NCBI RefSeq assembly: GCF_025399835.1 | Contig: NZ_JAODVR010000001.1 | Location: 3,162,001-3,226,000 of the forward strand | Source of the DNA: Haloarchaeobius sp. HME9146 | GTDB taxonomy: Archaea > Halobacteriota > Halobacteria > Halobacteriales > Natrialbaceae | Length of the DNA stretch: 64,000 nucleotides | Direction: 5' to 3' | In this document: piece by piece, positions 43,056 to 52,400 of the stretch | How positions within the stretch are numbered: position 1 is the stretch's first letter | Layout of the letters: each line of letters begins with the position of its first letter | Program-made: the position numbers and the translations under genes | The notes under the pieces: generated by a model | What the model saw: the letters and a program-made list of their open reading frames with translations, nothing else | What the model was told of the DNA's origin: nothing | Database searches by the model: none

Positions 43056-44597
43056 TTACCGCGGTAACTGGCCGTTCATCGCCGGGATCCAGTTACAGGC
43101 ACAGTCTTTCGATGGGCAACAGCAGCCGTTGTGGCAGGGTTCTGCCGCGTCGACCTGCACGAGGGGGCAGTCGAGTGCGCCGATCAGGCACTGCATGGCC
43201 ATCCCCTCGCCCGCACCATCGACGAGTGGGACCCGGGCTTCCGTGGGGCCTTGCTGCCCGTCGTCGCTCCCCTCGGGCTCCTCTCGTGTCCGGCCGGTAC
43301 GGGCCGAGCGTTTGCTGATGGAGGCGAGTCGCTGTGGGCCCTCGCCGTCGTGGAAGTCCGGCGGCAGGTAGGCGAGCGATTCGCGGTCGAGCGCGCCGTC
43401 GTAGCAGACGGACCCGAAGCGGCCTCGCTTGCGAGTGAACCCTGACTCCGCTGCTTTTCGCATCGCCGCGGCGTCGTCACCGTGTTCGATGCCGACGATG
43501 TCGTTCGGACCCTCGGCGACCAGCATCGTCGCGCTGTTCTCGTAGAGTGCCCCGTCGTCGACGAGCCAGCCACCGACGTAGAGCAACTGGCCCCCGTGAC
43601 GGAGCCGCCAGGCGTTGAACAGCGCCGGCATCGGGCAGGGGCACCCCGGCGGCTGGACCGTGACCGCCCCGACGAGACAGGGACTCACCGCGGCCCCATC
43701 GACGCTCGTCTCCCCGCCCCAGTTCGACGGGACTGTGGAGAGGCCATCGTCGTCGCTGTCGTCGTCGCCCGAGTCAGAGACGAACCGCCACGATGGCGCA
43801 CCCTCGTCGCGGGGGACGGTGGAGACGACGACTGCCCCTCCCATTCGTTCGACGGCGACCCCCCGGTTGCTGCCGTCGGTATCGACGCTGAGGTGTGCTG
43901 CCCGACAGGCCATCTTGTCACCATCTGTCCCGGCGGCGTCGCCGGAATCGACGCGATAGCACTCCAGACGGTCGTCGGCCCCCTGTTTCGCCCGCCCCCA
44001 CACGAACATCCCCTCATCGTTGGCGAGACGGGTCGGCTCGGCGGAGAGCTGGTCGAGCAGTATTTTGGGCGTGAGCACGTTCGCGAGTGACTCTTCGCGG
44101 CCGGCCACACTCGCGTCCGGCACCACGACGACGAACCGCTGGGAGACCGTTGGCTCGGCGGCGAGGTACTCGAGGAGACGGCCGATATCGTCCTCGTCAG
44201 TCTCGTCGTCGAAGGCGATCTCGGTTCGCGGTTTGTTCGACCGGCTGCTGTTGTAGTCCTGTGCTGCCGCCTTCGAGTCCGTGTAGATGCCGTCGAGGTC
44301 GACCGTCCTGGAGACGCCTTCGAACTCGCCCCTGGCGACGATGGGGACGTACTCCATCGTGTAGTCCGTCTCCACCTGCTGGCGCTCACCGGTCCGGTTC
44401 TCGCCGCCGGCGTAGAAGAACGACGGGCTCGCCGCTGTACCCGAGACAACTCTCCCAGCTACCTCGTCCCCGAGCCGACCCCGTATATCCTGGATACACC
44501 CACCCAGACTCGCCATCCCCATGGCGCCAGCCGCGGCCAGTAGTTCCCGCCTGCGAATCGTCCCCTCCCTCCCGGGTCGTCGACTGGTAACACCCAT
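43056..44597 (-). CDS. Tat lipoprotein with Cys-rich C-terminus, unknown family
   Basis: 513 residues from ATG 44597. The Tat signal TIRRRELLAAAGAMGMASL ends in lipobox LGGC with C34, so export as a folded lipoprotein is expected. The ectodomain has no domain I recognise: a regular first half with (EYVPIVARGEFEGVSRTVDLDGIYTDS), a Asp/Ser-rich spacer near 290-310, and then Cys-rich motifs: CLVGAVTVQPPGCPCPMP, CLIGALDCPLVQV and the end CHNGCCCPSKDCACNW. The clustered cysteines suggest a metal or Fe-S site or multiple disulfides. It lies downstream of the fructosamine-kinase gene (52 bases), same strand. Confidence 0.75.
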   Translation of the reverse strand: MGVTSRRPGREGTIRRRELLAAAGAMGMASLGGCIQDIRGRLGDEVAGRVVSGTAASPSFFYAGGENRTGERQQVETDYTMEYVPIVARGEFEGVSRTVDLDGIYTDSKAAAQDYNSSRSNKPRTEIAFDDETDEDDIGRLLEYLAAEPTVSQRFVVVVPDASVAGREESLANVLTPKILLDQLSAEPTRLANDEGMFVWGRAKQGADDRLECYRVDSGDAAGTDGDKMACRAAHLSVDTDGSNRGVAVERMGGAVVVSTVPRDEGAPSWRFVSDSGDDDSDDDGLSTVPSNWGGETSVDGAAVSPCLVGAVTVQPPGCPCPMPALFNAWRLRHGGQLLYVGGWLVDDGALYENSATMLVAEGPNDIVGIEHGDDAAAMRKAAESGFTRKRGRFGSVCYDGALDRESLAYLPPDFHDGEGPQRLASISKRSARTGRTREEPEGSDDGQQGPTEARVPLVDGAGEGMAMQCLIGALDCPLVQVDAAEPCHNGCCCPSKDCACNWIPAMNGQLPR

Positions 44598-44649
44598 CTT
44601 ATCAGTTGAATTAGGAGACTCGCAGACATAACCGTATCTGTGCGTTCGG

Positions 44650-45495
44650 TCAGTATCCAAGCGTTTCGAGCGTCGCTTCGAGGGGGTCCAGGTATTCCTC
44701 GCCGAAGTGCCGAACGTGCGTCAGCAACGGGTAGAGCCGGTAGACGTGTTTTCGCTCGTCGTAGCCCGAATCGACGCCAGCCACCTCGCGGTAGCGCTCG
44801 AAGAAGGCGTCGCCGGCCACCTCGGTCCACTCGGCGTAGGCCAGTTCGACCTCGGGGTCGGCGTAGTAACACGCCGGGTCGAGGAAGGCCCGAACCGACT
44901 CACCGTCGGTCAGCAGGTTCGCCGACCAGACGTCGCCGTGGATGAGCGACTGGGTGGGGTCGTGGTCCAGCAGCCCGGGAAGATCCGCGGCGAGACTGGT
45001 GAGTCGCTCGCCGAGGTCGGCCGGCAGCACATCCTCCTCCCGAGCACGGCGAGTCGCGTGCCGGAGTCGTTCGTCGCCGAAGAACGTCGCCCAGTCGGCC
45101 GTCCAGGGGTTGGGCTGGCGGTATTTTCCCGTAAGGGTGTCGAAGGGGAAGCCGAACTGGTCGCGTTGGGTGCCGTGAAGGGCGGCCAGTCGGTCGGCCA
45201 GGTCGCGCTCGACAGTGGGTGTAATCGTCGAGTCACCCATGACGAACTCCAGCACCAGCAGGTCGGGGGTGACGTGGTAGACCTCGGGGACCCGGAGACC
45301 GCCCTCCGAGCGCAGGTGGGCGAGCATCTTCGCTTCCGTCCGCAGGTCGGTCCGGGCGGTCTTGACGACGACGCGACGGTCGTCGGCGAGGTCGACCCGG
45401 TAGACGGTCCCGACCAGCCCGCCATCGAGTTCGGTGACTGTTTGGACGGGGCAGCCAGCCCAGTCGGCGACAGCTGTAGTGGTCGACTCGTCCAT
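44650..45495 (-). CDS. Fructosamine/ketosamine kinase family protein
   Basis: 281 residues from ATG 45495. Kinase-like fold: DGGLVGTVYRVDLADDRRVVVK (ATP-binding, with the Lys), LIHGDVWSANLL (catalytic loop) and FLDPACYYADPEVELAYAE (the conserved second metal site). Phosphorylates ketosamines formed by glycation, so acts in protein-damage repair. In an operon-like run with the GCS2-type ligase (101 bases upstream) and the Tat lipoprotein downstream. The long upstream frame is not coding. Confidence 0.9.
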   Translation of the reverse strand: MDESTTTAVADWAGCPVQTVTELDGGLVGTVYRVDLADDRRVVVKTARTDLRTEAKMLAHLRSEGGLRVPEVYHVTPDLLVLEFVMGDSTITPTVERDLADRLAALHGTQRDQFGFPFDTLTGKYRQPNPWTADWATFFGDERLRHATRRAREEDVLPADLGERLTSLAADLPGLLDHDPTQSLIHGDVWSANLLTDGESVRAFLDPACYYADPEVELAYAEWTEVAGDAFFERYREVAGVDSGYDERKHVYRLYPLLTHVRHFGEEYLDPLEATLETLGY

Positions 45496-45596
45496 TAGCA
45501 ACACGCTGTCGGGGGAGTCAGATAGTTTCTCGGGGATTCCTCTGTCCACCCGACCGTGTCCCAGCGGACGTCCTGTGGAGGGGAGCCAACTACCAG

Positions 45597-46712
45597 TTAT
45601 AGTCGGTTGACATCTATCGAACGGCTGCGAACCGCCCGTTCGAGCACGTCGGCATACTCCAGCCGTCGGTCTCGGGCCGCCTCGGCCGATATCGTCGGCC
45701 CGTCGTCGACGTGCTCGGTGAGCGGATCGTACGCCGCGACGTCGAATCCCATCCGTTCGAGGTAGCCACGGACCTGCTCGGAGTCGAGCCCGTCCTCGAT
45801 GGCGGCGTCGACGTACTCGAGGACGGTGTCGAACGACGGGAGGACGAGACCTTCCTCGGTCCGGCGACCAATCTCGCCCTCGATACGCACCTCGCCGTCG
45901 CGGACACTGGCAGCCACGTCGGCAAGCTGGTCGGCCAGCCGAAGGACCTGGCCCGGCAGTGCCGCGTCCGCCGAACGCCATTCGACGGTCCCGAACCGCT
46001 CACGGAACTGGACCGGAGTCCAGACCGCGCTCTCCGGGTCGAAGTTCGCCTCGACCGTCGCCCGGTCGACGTCCGCGTCCAGCGTGGCCGTGACGAAGTC
46101 CTCGTAGCGACGCTCCAGGCGGCGCGTCCACTCCGCTTTGTCGTCGATGTACGACCACAGCCGTCCCTGATGGGGCATACCGTCGTACGCTCTCCGCCGG
46201 TACAGTTTCGACCGCGCGCCAGCTGCCAACCGCTCCCCCCGGTAGTACGGCGAGGAGTTGACCAGCGCCAGCGCCGGGTCGAGGGCGACGAACGCGTTCC
46301 ACTGGTCGACCTCGTGACCGGGCTGCTGTTCGACGTGGACGTGCGTCCCGGCACAGTGGCGGACGTACCCGAAGTCCTCGCCGATCACCTCGTTCTGGAT
46401 TCGCGTGCGTTCGCTGGGTATCTCGTCGACCTCGGACCCGGCCATCGGCGTCGCCAGCGGGACGAGCCGCTTCCCCGACTCCTCGGCCCGGTCGAGTACC
46501 GCTTCGAGCTGGTCGAACAGTTCGTCGCGTAGTTGGCTCGTCGTCTCGCAGGGCGTCGTCTTGACCTCCAGCAACGGACGGACGAACTCCCGTTCGGCCC
46601 TGCCCGATGCCGACACCAGTTCGCCCGGTTCGACCAGTTCTCCCTGTTCGTCGATGACCCAGTACTCGACCTCGATGCTCCGCCGAATCGGCTGTGTAGT
46701 GTGTGCTGCCAC
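45597..46712 (-). CDS. GCS2-family glutamate-cysteine ligase-like protein
   Basis: 371 residues. The N-terminus SIEVEYWVIDEQGELVEPGE and later LEVKTTPCETTSQLRDELF, CAGTHVHVEQQPGHEVDQWN and WSYIDDKAEW fit the GCS2 ATP-dependent carboxylate-amine ligase fold. Halobacterium-type GshA makes gamma-glutamylcysteine, but this sequence lacks that enzyme's 'GVEEEFYxVD' opening, so the substrate may be different. First gene of a run with the fructosamine-kinase-type gene. C-terminal ~50 residues are helical/acidic. Confidence 0.82.
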   Translation of the reverse strand: MAAHTTQPIRRSIEVEYWVIDEQGELVEPGELVSASGRAEREFVRPLLEVKTTPCETTSQLRDELFDQLEAVLDRAEESGKRLVPLATPMAGSEVDEIPSERTRIQNEVIGEDFGYVRHCAGTHVHVEQQPGHEVDQWNAFVALDPALALVNSSPYYRGERLAAGARSKLYRRRAYDGMPHQGRLWSYIDDKAEWTRRLERRYEDFVTATLDADVDRATVEANFDPESAVWTPVQFRERFGTVEWRSADAALPGQVLRLADQLADVAASVRDGEVRIEGEIGRRTEEGLVLPSFDTVLEYVDAAIEDGLDSEQVRGYLERMGFDVAAYDPLTEHVDDGPTISAEAARDRRLEYADVLERAVRSRSIDVNRL

Positions 46713-47315
46713 GGTAAACGGCCGTCAGGTCGGCCGAACCTCCTTGTGCGGCCCAGCGTGCAGACACCCAATCGCCCCACGTATGCCAATCTTTGTCATA
46801 GTCTCGTGTAGTAACTACCGTCTCGAACTAAATACCTTCCGCCGACTGCAACCAAATACCTTACATACCCACCAGCTTCTACGAGTTTAGCTATTTTATG
46901 AAGAGTTTTTGGGCCAAAATCAGAACAAACGTCGTTTTTCTACTGCTCACTTCGGTAGGCGACGCCCGGTGTAGCCGGTAGAATCGCGGTACTGGAGCGG
47001 TCTGGTCGATTGTCGCGGCGGCAGGAAGAATGTTCGTTCCGATACTTCTCATCCAGCCCGGGACCCACCGCTACTGTGGCCACAACGAGATACCCCCGGA
47101 GACATTGATTTCCCAGAATTATGGCGGCCTCGGCACTCATAGGGCTCGTCACCACCAGGAGCCACCCCGGTTCGGAGCGGTGCCTTCGTCATCGGCCACC
47201 CGGAACTCGGAGACCCGGCACAAAGAGCGTACTCCTTCGACCTGCACGCTCACCACCCCAGAGAAGATTCGCCGGCACACACAGGTCTTTTTGCCCGGCC
47301 ACGGTATGCGCTGGC
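46713..47315. other. Intergenic region between the GCS2-type gene and the E1-alpha gene
   Basis: 603 bases. The part 46800-46940 is A/T-rich, with AAATACCTT repeated at 46830 and 46854 (24-base period, then ACATACCC) and a T-run near 46930. 46940-47280 is GC-rich with only shadow frames. No RNA gene seen. It likely carries the promoters of the divergent flanking genes; TCTTTTTG near 47288 lies about 27 bases before the E1-alpha start. Confidence 0.4.
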
Positions 47316-48419
47316 ATGACAGACACGGCCGGTTCGTACGAGATGGTTCGGCGGCTCGACGAGGACGGCAGGCCGGTCGAGGAGGGGTACGAACCGCCCC
47401 TCGAAGACGAGCAACTCGTCGCCCTCTACCGCGATATGCGCCTCGGCCGCCGGTTCGACGACCGGATGATCAGCCTCCAGCGACAGGGCCGCATCGGGAC
47501 GTACGCCTCGCTGGCGGGCCAGGAGGGTGCGCAGTTCGGGTCGATGTACGCGATGGACGAGGTGGACTGGCTGAGTTACCAGTACCGGGAACATGCGGGT
47601 CCCATCGTCAGGGACTGTCTCGCGCCGTACATCCAGTACTGGATGGGCCACGAGGAGGGGAACGCGGCACTGGTCGACGAGAACATCATGCCGCTGAACA
47701 TCTCCATCGGGTCCCACATCCCGCACGCGACCGGGTACGCGTGGGCGGCCAAACTTCGCGGGGACGACCGGGCGGTGGTCTGTCACTTCGGGGACGGCGC
47801 GACCTCGGAGGGTGACTTCCACGAGGGGCTGAACTTCGCGGGCGTGTTCGACGTGCCGGCGGTCTTCGTCTGCAACAACAACCAGTGGGCCATCTCGGTC
47901 CCCACGGAGCAACAGACCGCGAGCGAGACGTTCGCCCAGAAGGCCGAAGCCTACGGGTTCGAGGGCGTCCGGGTGGACGGGATGGACCCACTGGCGATGT
48001 ACGAGGTGACCCGGGACGCCCTCGAGAAGGCGAAGGACCCGGACGAGGACAAGCGACGCCCGACGCTCATCGAGGCGGTCCAGTACCGGTTCGGCGCGCA
48101 CACGACCGCCGACGACCCGACGAAGTACCGCGACGACAGCGAGGTCGAGGCGTGGAAGCAGAAGGACCCGATCGTTCGACTGGAGGCGTTCCTTCGCGGG
48201 CGCGGACTGCTCGACGACGAGCGGATCGAGGCCATCGAGACCGAGGTGTCGGAGACGCTGGCCGAGGCGGTCGACGCGGCCATGGCGGTCGAGGCCGACC
48301 CCGACTCGATGTTCCAGTACGTGTACGAGAATCAGACACGTCGACTCGCCGAGGACACGGCGCGTCTCCGAGCGCTGCGTTCGGCGTTCGGCGACGACGC
48401 CTTACTCCGGGACGAGTAA
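47316..48419 (+). CDS. Thiamine-diphosphate E1-alpha subunit of a 2-oxoacid dehydrogenase (orphan)
   Basis: 367 residues from ATG 47316. ThDP motif GDGATSEGDFHEGLNFAGVF plus NNQWAISVP, and EHAGPIVR-containing subunit contacts, fit the E1-alpha chain of pyruvate or branched-chain 2-oxoacid dehydrogenase. It decarboxylates a 2-oxoacid and passes the acyl group to E2. No E1-beta, E2 or E3 gene follows; the next gene is a regulator. It must pair with a beta subunit elsewhere. Confidence 0.9.
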   Translation: MTDTAGSYEMVRRLDEDGRPVEEGYEPPLEDEQLVALYRDMRLGRRFDDRMISLQRQGRIGTYASLAGQEGAQFGSMYAMDEVDWLSYQYREHAGPIVRDCLAPYIQYWMGHEEGNAALVDENIMPLNISIGSHIPHATGYAWAAKLRGDDRAVVCHFGDGATSEGDFHEGLNFAGVFDVPAVFVCNNNQWAISVPTEQQTASETFAQKAEAYGFEGVRVDGMDPLAMYEVTRDALEKAKDPDEDKRRPTLIEAVQYRFGAHTTADDPTKYRDDSEVEAWKQKDPIVRLEAFLRGRGLLDDERIEAIETEVSETLAEAVDAAMAVEADPDSMFQYVYENQTRRLAEDTARLRALRSAFGDDALLRDE

Positions 48420-48692
48420 CCGGCCAGGTCGGCAACATCTACCGGTTTTCGCGTGACAGGAGTCTCCCCGGAAGGTTCCTGAAACGCCTCAAAACCCGTA
48501 GGAGAGAGATTATTACGCAGAGAAAGCGGCAGATACATAACCATCTCGTTAATACGCCAGGGCGAGAATTGTACGACTGTACACGGAATGGGGTTGGGAG
48601 GACATATCTCTGCAACGAGAGACGGGTCGTAAGCGGCACCGGGCAAGTGCCGTTGACCAGGACCGACACGTCATTCCGGTGCAGTATGGACC

Positions 48693-49454
48693 ATGACCGA
48701 ACAGACAGACAACACCGGTGACGCAGCACACATCCCGAGCGACGACCTCTTCGAGGCGCTCTCGGACCATTATCGACGGAAAGTGCTGTTTCACCTCCGC
48801 CAGAACGGGCTCGCGACCGTCGACGAGCTGACCGTCGTCGCGGCGGAACAGGAAGACGAGGCCGCCGACGTCCGCGAGACGCTGGTCGAGACCCACCTGC
48901 CGATGCTCGAATCGCTGGGTCTCGTAGACGTCGAGGCCGACGAACAGAAAGTGGAGTTACTCGCAGACCCCGACGAGATCGGAGACTGGCTCGACCTCGC
49001 GGTGAAGCGAGACGTGGAAGCAGAAATGAACGAAGACGCAGAACAGACAGAGGTGGCGGCGCACGAACCGGAAGATATCAGGGTACTACTTGTCGACGAC
49101 GCGCCCGACTTCGTGAGCGCCGTCGCCGACCTGCTCGAGCGCGAGCACGAGGACCTCGACATCATGACCGCGACGAGCGCGCCGGACGCGTTCACCGTCC
49201 TGAAGAACGAGGAGGTCGACTGCATCGTCAGCGACTACAAGATGCCGGCCATCGACGGGCTGGAGTTCCTCGACGCCGTCCGGGACGAGTACCCGGACGT
49301 CTCGTTCATCATGTTCACCAACAAGGGCAGTGAACACACCGCGGGTGAGGCGGTCGCCATCGGTGTGAGCGATTACCTCCAGAAGGAGACGAGTCCCGAA
49401 GGCTACGACCGCCTGGTCGACTCTATCAGGAACGCGGTAGGCAAACAGGCCTGA
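48693..49454 (+). CDS. Response regulator with N-terminal HTH (DUF7344-like) and C-terminal REC
   Basis: 253 residues. Residues ~18-100 form a haloarchaeal winged-helix module (LFEALSDHYRRKVLFHLRQN, then LPMLESLGLVDV), followed by an acidic linker and a REC domain from ~128: acceptor D181 in VSDYKMPAIDG and Lys in FTNKG. HTH-first, REC-last order is reversed relative to most response regulators. It is 15 bases upstream of a giant histidine kinase, its obvious partner. ATG 48693. Confidence 0.85.
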   Translation: MTEQTDNTGDAAHIPSDDLFEALSDHYRRKVLFHLRQNGLATVDELTVVAAEQEDEAADVRETLVETHLPMLESLGLVDVEADEQKVELLADPDEIGDWLDLAVKRDVEAEMNEDAEQTEVAAHEPEDIRVLLVDDAPDFVSAVADLLEREHEDLDIMTATSAPDAFTVLKNEEVDCIVSDYKMPAIDGLEFLDAVRDEYPDVSFIMFTNKGSEHTAGEAVAIGVSDYLQKETSPEGYDRLVDSIRNAVGKQA

Positions 49455-49469
49455 CCCCCCTTCCCGTCG

Positions 49470-52400
49470 ATGAACGACAGGGACTACGAGTACGAGCACC
49501 ACACCGCCGAGAGCGGGCTGGAGAGCGTCATGACGACCCCGCTCTCGGACACCAGCCAGATACGGGTCCTCCACGTCGACGACGACCCGGACCTCGTTGA
49601 GGCGACGGCAGCGTTTCTGACCAAGATAGATGCCGGCCTGACCGTCGCCACGGAGACCGACGCGGAGACAGCGCTCGCTCGACTCGATGGGGGAATCGAC
49701 TGCGTCGTCAGTGACTACGAGATGCCCGGGATGGACGGCATCGACTTCCTCGAGGCTATCAGAGAGCGATACAACTCGCTCCCGTTCATCCTGTTCACCG
49801 GCAAGGGGTCCGAGGAGATAGCCGGAAAGGCACTCTCGGCCGGCGCCAACGGCTACATCCGGAAGGAAGGTGGGACCGGACAGTTCACCGTCCTCGCCAA
49901 CATGATCCGCGAAGCCGTCTCGAAGGTCCGCGCGGAGACGAACTACCGGGAGATATTCAAGGCGACGGCGGAGGGCATCCTCATCGTCGACCCCGGAACC
50001 GGTATCATCCTCGACGCCAACCCCGGTGCGTGCGAGTTGCTCGAACGGGACGCCCACGAACTGGTCGGGCACGCCTTCGGCGAGGTCAGTTCCGACTACG
50101 AACCACACACCGGGGCGGCCCTGTCGGAGTGGCTGACACGGACCGTCGAGGAGGGCACACAGAAGCTCGAGTGGCAGCTGCTCGACGGTGACGGAGACCT
50201 GCTCTGGACCGAGTTGCAACTCAACCCCACGCGGCTGGGTGGGGAGGAACGCGTCCTCGTGTTGCTGCGCGACATCTCCGACCGGAAGTTCCGCGAGAAC
50301 GAGCTCAGACGTCGGGAGAAGGAGCTCATGCGGGCCGAAGAGCGCTACCAGTTGCTCGTCTCGAACGTCGAGGACTACGCCATCTGCGAACTCGACCCGG
50401 AAGGGTACATCAGTTCGTGGAACGAGACGGCCGCCCGCATCACCGGGTTCTCCCGCGAGGAGGCCATCGGCACCCACCTGTCGCTGCTCTACACCGACGA
50501 GGACATCGAGCAGGACGTTCCCCGGCGACTCCTCGAGGAGGCCCAGCGCGAGGGACGCTCCGAGGACGAGGGCTGGCGCGTCCGCCGCGACGGCTCACGG
50601 TTCTGGGCGAACGTCGTCATCAGCAAACTCCAGGCTGGTAACGGCGAAACCGGGTACGAGGCGCTGACCCGGGACCGCTCACGCGAGCGCGAGCAGCGAG
50701 CGCAACTGGACCTGGTCGAACAGCGCTACCGCCAGCTCGTCGAACAGAACCTGGTCGGTATCTACGTCATCCAGGACGACTCGCTGGCGTACGTCAACCC
50801 ACGATTCGCGGAGATATTCGGGTACGACCAGGACGAACTCGTGGGAACGGACCCGCTGGACCTGGTGATAGACGAGTACACCGAAGAGGTCGAGGACCGC
50901 CTCCGCCGCCGCATCGAAGACCAGTTGACGGACATCCAGTACCGGTTCGAGGCTGTCCGCAAGGACGGCGAGACCATCCTCGTCGAGGTGCACGGGAACT
51001 ACATCGAGTACGACGGCCAGCCGGCGGTGATAGGGTCGCTCATCGACGTGACCGAGGACGCCGAGCGAAAACAAGAACTCGAACGCTACCAGCGCATCTT
51101 CGAGGCGATGGGCGACGGCGTGTACAAGCTCGACCTCGACGGCAACATCACCGACTGCAACCGGACCGCAGAGGACATCAGCGGCTACAGCCGCGAGGAC
51201 CTCGTCGGCGAGCACGTCTCGCTCGTGATGACCGATGCGGACATCGAGCGCTGCGAGCGGGGCATCCACGAGCTGTTGACCGTCGGCGACGAGCGCGTCA
51301 AGCGCTACGAGATAGACATCAAGCACCGCGACGGCCACACCGTTCCCTGCGAGCTCAACCTGACGGTCCTGCCGCTCGGCCCGCACGGCGAACTCCGGGG
51401 GACGGTCGGCATCGTCCGCGACATCTCCAGGCGCAAGGAGCGCCAGCGCCGGTACGAGGCGATATTCAACCAGACGTACCAGTTCACGGGGCTCCTCGAC
51501 CCCGACGGAACGATGCTCGAAGCCAACGAGACCGCCCTCGAGTTCGGCGGGCTGAACCGGGCCGACATCGTCGGCAAGAAGATGTGGGAGACCGGCTGGT
51601 TCACCGACGACGAGGAGACGAGAGAGACCCTGCGCGGGCTCGTCGAACAGGCCGCCGCCGGCGCGTTCGTCCGATGCGAGATGGACGTTCACGGCCCCGA
51701 CGACGTTGCCGTCACCGATTTCTCCATCAAACCGGTCACCGACGACGACGGCGAGGTGGTCCTGCTCATCCCCGAGGCGCGCGACATCACCGAACGGGTC
51801 CGCATCGAGAGCGAACTCCGCGAGAGCCGCCGGAAGTTCTCGACGCTGCTGTCGAACCTCCCCGGGACGGCCTACCGGTGTGCGAACGAGCCGGACTGGC
51901 CGACCGAGTTCGTCAGCGAGGGCTGTCTGCCCCTGACGGGATACAGCCGGGAAGAGATCGAATCGGGCACGGTGACCTGGGGGAGCGACATCATCCACCC
52001 GGACGACCGCGAGGACGTCTGGGAGTCGGTCCAGGCGGCGTTGCGAGCCCGCGAACCGTTCGAGGTGAACTACCGTATCGTGACCAGAGACGGCGAGGTG
52101 CGCTGGGCGTGGGAACAGGGCGAGGGCGTCTTCGACGACGATGGCGAACTCGAGGCACTGGAGGGGTTCATCACCGACGTCACGGAACGCTACCGCATGG
52201 AACAGGAGGTCCGCGCCGGAGAGCAAGCACTTCGCGAACTCGCCGACGTGGCCTCGCGCGTCGACCTGACCTTCCAGGAGAAGCTTCCGAAGATACTCAC
52301 AATCGGCTGTGAGCGCCTCGGGCTGGAGCACGGCCACCTCACCAGGGTCCAGCCACAGTCCGACCTTCGGGAGGTCGTCGCGGTCAGCGACGACCACCAG

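Noticed and set aside
46940-47155. 71-codon minus-strand frame in the gap between the GCS2-type and E1-alpha genes
   Set aside because: Non-acidic composition unlike neighbouring proteins and no recognisable pattern.
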